Below are positions 10,263 to 17,780 of a stretch of 17,780 nt of DNA, piece by piece. A program made the translations under genes and the position numbers. The notes below the pieces were generated by a model. The model saw only the letters and a program-made list of their open reading frames with translations, was not told the DNA's origin and did no database searches. Numbering within the stretch: the stretch's first letter is position 1; each line of letters starts with the position of its first letter. Origin of the DNA: Saccoglossus kowalevskii (taxonomy: Eukaryota > Hemichordata > Enteropneusta > Harrimaniidae); assembly GCF_000003605.2 (NCBI RefSeq), contig NW_003141316.1, positions 352,601-370,380 of the forward strand, given 5' to 3'.

Positions 10263-10740
10263 TTTGTTGCGGAATATAATTCAGTGGAAATAACCTCGAT
10301 TTCTTCGGCTCTATGCCTCGGCACTCGCAGTATTCATTCGCCAGACAACAGTCTCGTTTTCTTTTTGTGATCTCCTCTGCTGCTGTCTCAAACCGACTGT
10401 CCGTAAGTATTCTGGGGTGATGTGACGGGACAACGCGAGTCTGTAAATGAGTTCTTGACGCTGCCGTCGAGGTTAAAGGCACGGTGTTTTGGATAACAGT
10501 TATTGGTCTAGTGCGTGCTGTGATAGGGGGTGACATATGCCGATACACTGTTTGTTTTTCTTGTATGCTCTGTCCATACGATGGCGGTAGTGGGCAGCTA
10601 GGACACATGCAACCACTGACAAATACTGGTGAATGAGTCGGCACCCGGAGATGACCAGAGTCCCGTCGTATGGAGGATAAGTCGATTGGCATCTCAGCCT
10701 GTGTTGGGCTTCTTGTTTGAATCATGTCGGATAAAACCAT
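10263..10740 (-). CDS. Exon 1 (N-terminal coding) of a Bcl-3-like nuclear I-kappa-B gene
   Basis: Seen: a 478-nt open stretch from an ATG with A at -3 and G at +4, the first ATG after the predicted transcription start, to a consensus GTAAGT donor (complement of 10257-10262). It gives 159 codons plus one base (phase 1). The product is rich in Ser, Thr, Pro and Arg and has no predicted membrane segment. It shows PIDLS (residues 18-22), a small Cys cluster CMCPSC (44-49), KRKR (126-129) followed by CCLANEYCEC (131-140), and a basic KK pair (146-147). GC is visibly higher than in the flanks. Known: Bcl-3 has a proline-rich N-terminal arm with a PVDLR motif and basic residues before its ankyrin domain, and acts in the nucleus as a cofactor of p50/p52 NF-kappa-B dimers. 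Inferred: this is the equivalent arm, because its phase joins exactly to the exon at 1812-1935. Taken alone the arm is not recognisable; another I-kappa-B-zeta or Cactus-type protein is possible. Confidence 0.68.
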
Positions 10741-10794
10741 GTTGCGTTACACGTTGGTATATCCAGTTCTGAGAATCGATATAAGAGCCCGTTG

Positions 10795-10934
10795 ATTGGC
10801 GTACTTCCAAAGTTTGAATGTCCAACAATTCAACGGGGGGGCTAGCTTATAAACCGTCGCTGCCCTCATATGACGTAGCCTGACCTAATTTACATAATAA
10901 AAGTAAGCATGGCTCATGTGACGTGGTGGCCAAT
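10795..10934 (-). promoter_or_regulatory. Core promoter of the Bcl-3-like gene
   Basis: Reading leftwards on the minus strand: ATTGG at 10930-10934 (a CCAAT box in inverted orientation), CCACGTCA at 10926-10919, CTACGTCA at 10878-10871 (both CREB/ATF-like), then TTTATAAG at 10853-10846 as the TATA element. A start about 25-30 bases beyond (about 10815-10820) gives a 5' UTR of about 80 nt with no upstream ATG before 10740. A CCAAT at 10799-10795 would fall inside the 5' UTR. A kappa-B palindrome lies just upstream (10958). TATA plus CRE plus kappa-B fits an inducible early-response gene. The exact start is inferred. Confidence 0.55.
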
Positions 10935-10957
10935 CGGGAATGACAGCGATAAGAAAG

Positions 10958-10967
10958 GGGGATCCCC
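10958..10967. promoter_or_regulatory. Candidate promoter-proximal kappa-B site GGGGATCCCC
   Basis: A perfect palindrome fitting GGGRNWYYCC, about 110 bp upstream of the TATA element of the Bcl-3-like gene. Of all the kappa-B matches it is the best placed for direct NF-kappa-B control of this gene. Confidence 0.5.
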
Positions 10968-11040
10968 TAAATCTTAAATCGTGCATAGAGGTCACTGAGG
11001 TCAGCGTCACTGTAATCCGTAGCACAGAGTGGTACAGCAC

Positions 11041-11060
11041 TTAAATCTGAGCATGCGTAG
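11041..11060 (+). repeat. 20-bp motif TTAAA-T-CTGAGCATGCGTAG, copy 2
   Basis: Matches the motif at 2450-2469 at 18 of 20 positions, after which the sequences diverge. Confidence 0.4.
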
Positions 11061-11816
11061 ATCACTGTTTTTTGTTTGGGGTTTTTTGGTGAGGGAGGAT
11101 GTATCATCGTAAAACTTGGACGCGTTCTGAGTTGCTTTCCAAGTTACGACTATTTTGTACAGCGAATAGCTACATAGATATGTTCCGGCTTATTAATAAA
11201 TATATATACACACACACAAGCGTGACTACACAAATATTTTCCGGTTTAAAAATAAACCACAATACAAACAAGCAAACAAACAAACAAACACGGAACTACA
11301 AAAAAGCGCGTGCAGAATGACTATATAGGTATGATGGAGGGGATCTATTTTTTATATTCCTGATCTGTCCGGAAATTAACAGATTTTTGAAGGTACTGGC
11401 GGGCACCCTTATAATTCGCACATCTGGGATTTATCAGGTTTTTGATGTGGACTTCGACGCACTGCATCATGGGGGAATGGATTATTTTGTTCATTTCAAC
11501 ATTTGTTCTTATTTATTATTTGATTATTATACCCGAAGACCATAACACTGATTATACAGAATGCGGTCACGTGGCAGTGAATACCAAATGTTGTTGGTTC
11601 GAGAATGGTCAGCGAAATGACCTTGAGACCGAGGCGCAGCCGAGGTCAATAGTATCTTGTTTGTGTCATTAAAATAAAATACTGTCTGACACTACTGTAC
11701 CTATTAATTAACCGTGATGGAATTTACTTTGAGAGTCGACGTAATTATTATCCCATCATACTTTGCGGCTTTAAAGGGACATAAGATGCGTTTATTAATT
11801 CACAAGTAATACTGAG

Positions 11817-11840
11817 TGCGTCATACGTCACGTGTCACGG
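11817..11840. promoter_or_regulatory. CREB/ATF plus E-box cluster
   Basis: TGCGTCA, TACGTCA and CACGTG lie in overlapping succession within 24 bp, about 1 kb upstream of the predicted promoter. Binding is inferred from motif shape only. Confidence 0.3.
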
Positions 11841-12945
11841 CGTATATTTCCTTCCCATGGGGCTTTTCGCTTGACGCAGCAGTACCTGCAATTTTGAGGT
11901 CAATCACATCACCACGGACGTTAATTTTTTCTACTGTTGCTCAACCTGGAAATTTACTACAAAAAGTGGAAAAAATGTATGTGTCAACCGAGCTATTAAG
12001 GATGTCCGACTTCTGTAGAAACTAGAATATGAACAATGTTATCGTTAACTAATTTGTGCACGCGATAGCTCAAACTGGGAAGAAACAATGCTCCGTTTAC
12101 CTATATATAGTCGGGGAAAAAACTAATCTCACTCAAAGGGATATCCTAATATCCCCCGTTTATCTTATTTTCTTGTGAATATTTCTATCCAATTTTTGGC
12201 TTGATCAGATTCAATTCCCCGCTTCTAGTCAGTTTATAAAGTTAGTCAGTAACTGTATTTAATGCCTTGAACACTTTGAAAGGACTATATAAAAGCAACC
12301 CCATCTTGAAATTGATTTTTCAGGATATAATGCTCAAGTTCACTGCCTCCAAAATAAAGTTGAGAGAGAAAGAGATGAACGGATAAAAAACCGTGCAATC
12401 GGACGATGACGCAAATCATGCATATTTTTTTCAAATTAACCGAACATTATTTTTGAGTGAGGACGTAAAACGTTTTATTAAACTGACTAAAGTAACCGTA
12501 CGACTTGAACATAACCGACAGGGACTTCGATGATATTCGAATATCATAGTGAAATATGTTTTGTGCATAATGATTAGTACCGAGTATCGAACTGTTCGTA
12601 ATTAGATTTATGATTACACCTAGTATATAACTGGAAAGTGAATTGCCTTGGAACAAAACAGACATTTCTACTTGTCTAGGCGCTGTTTGAATATACACAC
12701 TCATTTTTACATTTGACCTAATGGGGTTGGCACTACATAATTGTGTTATGGTTCAGAACTGAGTGTTTAAAAAACGTACATTTTTGCCATAACTCTGTAA
12801 TTTGAAATTGAACATTCAGATTTGTGAATTTAAAGTAAAATAACTAATACACATTACCTATTACCACACGTCGAATGCAACATTTTATTGACTAAAATGA
12901 GCGGCTTGTTACTTTGTTGCCCCGTGTGAACTATTTAGTATCCTT

Positions 12946-12985
12946 GGGGGCGGAGCTACGTCACAAAACGTTCCACGTTGCTAAG
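12946..12985 (+). promoter_or_regulatory. GC-box / CRE / X-box-like cluster
   Basis: GGGGGCGGAGC (12946-12956) abuts TACGTCAC (12957-12964), followed by GTTGCTAAG (12977-12985), like half of an RFX X-box. It could be a TATA-less promoter or the body of an unrecognised repeat. No exon follows that I can support. Confidence 0.28.
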
Positions 12986-13184
12986 ACGCGCACCACTGTA
13001 CTGTGTAGTACCAGTCGAACGCCGGTGAAAATAGCTAAATTCGAGAAAACAGCCCAAAATCAACTTTGAAGTAATACTGGACAACCACATTTATATATGT
13101 TTGACATGCAGGGGTGATCATGTTACACTGTTCAGGGGAGTCTCAACAACCATCCCAAAGTACCGTTTTTTAAGAAAGTTTTCG

Positions 13185-13240
13185 GCCTTTGTTTTCACCG
13201 TAATGGTTGTCAGGCGGTGAAAATGCCCGGATGTTCGCCC
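13185..13240 (+). repeat. Dispersed repeat, copy 2
   Basis: Direct-orientation match to 7992-8047. In this copy TTTTCACCG and CGGTGAAAA form a nine-base stem around a short loop, which suggests a structured or inverted-repeat end. Confidence 0.75.
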
Positions 13241-13514
13241 CCGAAAACAACACGAAAGTTGAATGTATGTATGTGATTTTATATACTTTTGTAATTTTGA
13301 AACTCAGCAAACGACAATCCTTAGTAAATGCATATACCTTATAATATAATATTTCAAATTGTGAAACATTTCCTTTAATTTAACTTATGAAGATTACGCA
13401 ACCGGAATGACAGAACACGAACAGACAGTGGACTTTCAGAAGGAAATAGTAAACGCGGAAGTGACCTTTGACAGCAGGTTACGAGCAATCACGCGCACAA
13501 TACAACGTTTCTAG

Positions 13515-13524
13515 GGAGTGCCCC
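13515..13524 (-). promoter_or_regulatory. Candidate kappa-B site GGGGCACTCC
   Basis: Plus strand reads GGAGTGCCCC. It lies about 2.7 kb upstream of the predicted transcription start and is the only match outside the promoter and intron. Confidence 0.3.
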
Positions 13525-14495
13525 AATAGCCCGGGTGTCCGACTTGTGGAAATACCTGGAACCCATGTCTGTGGAAGGGGTTTTCAAAATGACCCTAAAC
13601 ACGTTTTAAAAGATCAAAATTTCGTACCCCTTTCACTGTTAGAAATCACCTTGAACTCGCGCCTGATCGCGCGATATTTGAGCTTTCTAACCCTTCAGTG
13701 TAAGCACGGGTTGGTCATATGCCGTGATAGCCAGTGATCGAAAGCCGTTAACCAGGGACCGGACGCTTTCCTCGTTTTTGCGATCATTGAATTCCTTAAA
13801 GCAATAAAAAAAAAACGATAATCTCATTTTAAAAATAACTACCCTTATCACGTTGACAGTACCGGAAAAGACCCCCTTTTTTGTCTATTTTGACTGAAAT
13901 GGTAACCCTAAACGCGTAATGCGCGTTAACGTGCTTTTCTTTAAAAAAAAACAACACCATTTTAATGCGTACCAGATCATTCTTTAAGTCGGACCCCTGG
14001 GCCCAATGGTGCAAAATAACCGTCATTTGAAAGGAACAAAAAACTAACTTGAAGTGTGCGCGCGAGCGTTTTATTTTATACGGTGTCTGTGTATCATCTT
14101 TTACATGCACTGGTTCGGGCAGTGCTCTCGTAATCATTGCATAGCATGACAGCATTGCTTGGCCCGAGATTATTGCAAGTGCGCCCTCTACCGGTGCCTC
14201 CAAGAGGGATGATTTGTTTACCTATTGTCAACTTCGAATTTTCATATTCATAAATGACATATCAAATAAACTGTGCTGCAGTTGACATCGTGGATGTTAT
14301 AACCAAGACTGAGAACATTAGGATTTCACAAAATTATATACACATCACGCCATCTGGTGAATACTACAATTGACCAATAAGATAGGTGCGATAACATCAT
14401 TTGCCGATGTGTCATCATTATCTATGTTAGTTATATTTCCTTGACCTGATATGAACTGCTAAAGATGAAGGGGCAAGGGGAATAGCTGCTACACG

Positions 14496-14875
14496 TTACA
14501 GAAAATAAAAAATGCAGTTTACGTTTTTACAGGAAATAAAATGGAAAGTTCCATTTACAGTGAAAAACTTAGGTGTTTACACTTTACAAATAAAGCAATT
14601 ACATGTACATTACATCCTAATTACATTTTACAGTTTTATAATATACTTGATAATTTGTGTTTAAAAATAAAAATTTGAAATTGCGCTCGAATTACGGCAT
14701 TTAATGTGGGAAATGATTTATGTACGCCTACCCCCAAAAAAGATCTTTGTACAAATTACGAACGAATAAAATAGCTGATTACATTTTATAACTTGCCCAT
14801 GTCTACGAATTTACGTGTTTTTTTTATTTAAATTACATTATTACGAAAATAAAAACAATTGATTACAGCTTACGA
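14496..14875 (+). repeat. TTAC-rich, strand-skewed tract
   Basis: TTAC occurs 18 times on the plus strand and its complement GTAA does not occur. Recurring phrases are AATTACATTTTAC, GATTACA and TTACGAAAATA. It looks like a decayed minisatellite or the remains of a simple-repeat-rich element. No coding potential. Confidence 0.6.
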
Positions 14876-14989
14876 AAATACCCCTTGCCGACCCTCAAAG
14901 ATTTCTATGGCGACGATCTAAAGCGAGAAGTCCTCACCTGCGACGATAACAAAACACGCTAAAACGCAAAGGCTCATGGGTAGACGCCT

Positions 14990-14995
14990 GTTTGT
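14990..14995. repeat. Target-site duplication GTTTGT, left copy
   Basis: Lies between the MITE core and the (TTA)n tail of the LINE. Matches 15827-15832. Confidence 0.75.
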
Positions 14996-15826
14996 TATTA
15001 TTATTATTATTATCTTTTATTTCAGGACAAGCCCATATACAAAGTTTTTTTTTTTAAGAAAAAGAATATTAATAAATTATATAAATATTAATAAATTACA
15101 CAGTATACATTAAATAAAATCGACCACACCACATTTGCCATATACGTGATTTAAAAAAATATATCACTAAATAATAAATTGATTAAAACAGAGTTTTTAC
15201 TCGACAAAATACGTTGCGAAAAACTGTAGCACATTTTTATAAGTTTAACCTGAAAATCATCAACATGTAGTCTGGCGAAAGTCTCTGTTATACTACTATT
15301 AAAAGAACGTGAAACATTACATATAATTCTAAGAGCGTTGTTATACGCAACACGAATACGATTAAAATCTGCCACAGTAAAATCCGACCACAGGTAACTA
15401 CAATACAAATTTGAACAATAACTACGAAATAGCGTACACTTAACAGGAAGAGAACATTTGCTAAATTTACGTAGTTAAAAAATGGCTCGAGCAAACAATC
15501 CACGTATTTGTTTTCTCATACAAATACTGTCTTTTTTGTCCTAAGTAAAATGATATCCTAAATAACAATACTGACTAACAAATTGTAGTGGCTTGCCATT
15601 AAGATAAACATTGGGAACTCGTTTAATGCCACACTGGGATGGTAAATTATACATACAGACAGATTTCTTAAAATTAAATAAAATATCAAATTCATTGGCA
15701 TATTTCTCACACTTCTTTTCAAGAAAATTCAACCCTTAATATAAGGAGAAACCAAAATAAGGTCGTCAGCATAAAACATATGGTTGATGAACATACATTA
15801 AATTAAGTCCAATTTTAAGTACAACA
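14996..15826 (-). mobile_element. 5'-truncated non-LTR retrotransposon (LINE), 831 bp
   Basis: Runs from the reverse transcriptase core (15826) leftwards through the RT C-terminus to a 3' UTR and a (TAA)n tail (plus strand (TTA)n, 14996-15013), flanked by GTTTGT duplications. Truncation at the 5' end and a short trinucleotide tail are typical of target-primed insertion. RT sequence features suit the Jockey/CR1/I group of LINEs. A TAA tail is known for I-type elements, but the clade is not settled here. Confidence 0.85.
15151..15800 (-). pseudogene. Broken LINE reverse transcriptase (palm to C-terminal region)
   Basis: Retains the catalytic motif FYADDL (complement of 15759-15776) and, further on, CEKYANEF, FNFKKSVC and QYCYLGYHFT, the palm and YLG motifs, then CTLFRSYCSNLYCSYLW and RVAYNNALRII from the C-terminal region. 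Damage: a frameshift between the YADD segment and 15732, in-frame stops at 15541-15543 (TAG) and 15475-15477 (TAA), and a stop just upstream of YADD. The natural end is the TAA at 15151-15153. The endonuclease domain and the N-terminal half of the RT are missing. Non-functional. Confidence 0.85.
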
Positions 15827-15832
15827 GTTTGT
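15827..15832. repeat. Target-site duplication GTTTGT, right copy
   Basis: Lies between the 5' truncation point of the LINE and the remaining MITE half. Matches 14990-14995. Confidence 0.75.
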
Positions 15833-15877
15833 AAACAATGACATATGCTATGTCCATCTGACGACTTTCCACTTTAA

Positions 15878-17722
15878 CAGAGGTGTAAGTAATTGTAACC
15901 GGAGTTGGAGTAAGGGAGCATGATAATGGGGACTTTGGTCTCCTGCAGACTAGCAACAAAGTTGTTTAGTTGTGATCACTTGATGTGTTGAACTCGATAT
16001 ATCTACAGTCAATGTGTAATAGTTATCTGCCAAGTCAATCAAAGTTCCCTACACACTGCGTTCCTTTCGTACCATTGCATTGTGCTGACAATTATAAATT
16101 ATACGTTTTAGGTATATTGCATGATTTTCATAAAAATACAATTTGGTATATCTAACAATTTGTGATGGTATTTCCATATGTATTAGAATGGATTGTTCAG
16201 GATAGCTGTAGAACATAATACAATCAAGTGGGAATCGATACGTCGGGAAGCAAAGGTTTACACGAGCTGATATCCTGTGACGTCATAAGTCACATGTTCG
16301 GATCGCGGAAATTTTCAATGGTGTATTTTGGATCGATAAATTCAAAGATTTTCTTTTTACTAAAATTCAGTTTACAACAATTCCTTAAATTGTCCCGGGT
16401 AATAAACTAATATAATTGAGAGATGGGGACGTCCTTGCTGATACATTCGTGACAGTGTAAACATTCGTGTCCGGGGAATTTAACACCATTAGTTCCGTGT
16501 TAGATTATTCATAGTCGAAATCACGTGTTGTTGACATGTTTACATACATACAACCAACCATATCATATCCCCATAGTAGCTCTGACATAAAAAATAAAGC
16601 TAGAAATCGACACCGTATAAACGGAAAGGTAAATGCGACGTCTGTACGCTGACTCACCGCTCTAATAATCTCGTGTTACGTTATCTTCATAAATACCAAG
16701 AGAATCGCTGTAAACCTTTATTGAATCACGGTTGAAAGGTCGAACAGAAAGATGTGATGGGAAGTTTGCCTATGACTCCAAGCCATGCAACTCCATTGAA
16801 ATGGTTGACTTTATGAAGAATAAAGCTAAATAAAAAAAATCGTCAGAGAATAAGAAATTATATTTACCACTGTTGGCATGGAAACATGTATCGTGTGTGA
16901 TTGGAAACAGTGTTATAGGAACACCAATAGTTTTCCTGGTATTGATTCAAGGAAACGGTAAATTATATGAAGCTGAACCATATATGGAGTGATATTCGAA
17001 TTCTAAAAAAAAAGACAACGTTGTCACTCAGTCGCTGTCTTTGGGATCACCACACGTAAGTTCCGATAGCTCTCACTGTATCCAAGTTTAGCCGTACATT
17101 TTTATTTACTATAATATGTAATTAAATCACGAATTCGAGCGTAATGTGTAAAATTAAGTGCGCGCATGTTAATGACTAACAATAAATACGTCAGCTTGGC
17201 TCTGTTGAAAAATACACGAATACTCCGAATGAAAATCGTAAATTGTTAGAATGACGTAACCTCAAGATTATGTGAATATTTCTCACAAATATTCAGCGCT
17301 TAGAACCACATTCAATAAATATCAGGAACAAAACGCCAGAGAAGCAAGCGAGGACAACTCGAGTTGGAGATTATTTCGCTAAATGTCAAGAACGCCGCGT
17401 TTTCTTGTGATTAGATGATGTTATCCAAGTCTCAAACCCAAATGATAAAAATCCCGACAGTGCGACACACACACAGGAGTAAAAATCGACACAAAAATTT
17501 CAAAAATTAAAATAAACCACATTTAAATCATTTATACGTTCAATTATAAAAAGATGCTTAAATCTAACTCAGTTGACCAGCCTAATAATAAACATACATA
17601 TGTATATTCGGGTGACATATATACAGCTGATTTATGTGTCCGACTCAGTAATAATTTAATAATAAACTGTAAAATAATTGGTGATTTGTTTAGAAACTTT
17701 ACTTACCACCAACCATGTTGTA

Positions 17723-17725
<3 letters not shown>
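15878..17725. other. No gene recognised
   Basis: AT-rich flank. It holds one perfect CRE with an adjacent E-box (16278-16296) and a possible splice donor at 17705-17710. No domain-bearing reading frame found. Confidence 0.4.
16278..16296. promoter_or_regulatory. Perfect CRE TGACGTCA with adjoining AAGTCACATG
   Basis: TGACGTCA at 16278-16285 is the full CREB/ATF palindrome. CACATG at 16291-16296 is an E-box. GTGAC and GTCAC arms flank the pair, giving an inverted layout. Possibly a distal element; the target gene is unknown. Confidence 0.35.
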
Positions 17726-17726
<1 letters not shown>

Positions 17727-17772
<46 letters not shown>

Positions 17773-17780
17773 TATATATA
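17727..17780. repeat. (AT)n microsatellite at the window edge
   Basis: An AT dinucleotide run of more than 50 bases with one phase break near 17765. It continues to, and perhaps past, the edge. Confidence 0.95.

Larger units (their letters stand above)
11061..14495. other. Upstream region; no gene recognised
   Basis: Contains a (CAAA)n run (11265-11290), an 18-bp perfect palindrome ATGATATTCGAATATCAT (12530-12547), CREB/E-box-like clusters (11817-11840 and 12946-12964) and one copy of the 7992/13185 repeat. The open frames at 13468-13737 and 13829-14203 have no recognisable domain or splice support. Confidence 0.4.
14918..15877 (-). mobile_element. MITE copy E, split by a LINE
   Basis: The left half (14918-14995) starts CTAAAGCGAGAAG (CTAA in place of TTAA) and carries the GGCTCATGGGTAGACGC core. 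The right half (15827-15877) ends TGACGACTTTCCACTTTAA. Removing 14996-15826 plus one GTTTGT copy restores continuity with the reverse complement of copy A (GACGC-Y-TGTTTGTAA followed by TGACA). About 115 bp remain between the ends. Confidence 0.8.

Noticed and set aside
12530-12547. Perfect 18-bp palindrome ATGATATTCGAATATCAT
   Set aside because: AT-rich palindromes of this size are not rare in such DNA, and nothing nearby gives it a role.
13468-13737. 89-residue plus-strand frame with higher GC
   Set aside because: No recognisable motif and no splice donor in phase; treated as chance.
13829-14203. 124-residue minus-strand frame
   Set aside because: Length alone is its only support; it contains lysine and phenylalanine runs from A/T tracts and no known domain.
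15490-15900. Extending the LINE reading frame rightwards to about 15900
   Set aside because: Beyond 15826 the sequence aligns to the MITE half, so apparent residues there are not RT.
1-17780. Search for CRISPR arrays, operons, phage or integron structures
   Set aside because: None seen; the window is eukaryotic, and its only regular short array is the MITE-derived 24-bp repeat without spacers.

Overview
This is a eukaryotic, almost certainly metazoan, nuclear window. It is AT-rich, has no dense run of open frames, carries spliceosomal splice sites (GTAAGT donors and a pyrimidine-rich tract before AG), and contains degraded transposons and microsatellites. The repeat mix (TTAA-flanked short inverted-repeat elements and a 5'-truncated LINE with a TAA tail) and the protein fragment fit a marine invertebrate, such as an invertebrate deuterostome or a lophotrochozoan. 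The species cannot be fixed from sequence alone.

The one real gene I can support lies on the minus strand and runs off the left edge. Exon 1 (10740 down to 10263) starts at a strong-context ATG and ends at GTAAGT in phase 1. Exon 2 (1935 down to 1812) starts after a good acceptor, is open only in the frame that phase 1 requires, and ends at another GTAAGT. The joined product begins with a Ser/Thr/Pro-rich arm of about 160 residues carrying PIDLS and KRKR motifs. It ends at the window edge in DEDGDT, the sequence that opens the ankyrin domain in Bcl-3 and other nuclear I-kappa-B proteins. The ankyrin exons should lie just left of base 1. Upstream of exon 1 is a compact promoter with a TATA box, CREB/ATF-like and CCAAT elements and a palindromic kappa-B site.

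Eight loci in the window match the kappa-B consensus GGGRNWYYCC. Seven lie in the promoter or the 8.3 kb first intron, two pairs of them closely spaced. My hand estimate from base composition is under one by chance. This suggests an NF-kappa-B feedback gene with intronic enhancers.

Mobile DNA, left to right: short TTAA-flanked inverted-repeat elements (MITEs) near 2985, 3756, 5858, 7458 and 14918. The 5858 copy has its end amplified into five 24-bp tandem units. The 14918 copy is split by an 831-bp LINE fragment (broken reverse transcriptase, minus strand) that left a GTTTGT target duplication. Other structure: a 169-bp-period tandem duplication (7004-7310), a 29-bp hairpin flanked by 7-bp direct repeats (9334-9376), a tract with TTAC 18 times on one strand only (14496-14875), a dispersed repeat pair (7992 and 13185), and an (AT)n tract at the right edge. 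The remaining stretches hold no gene that I can support.
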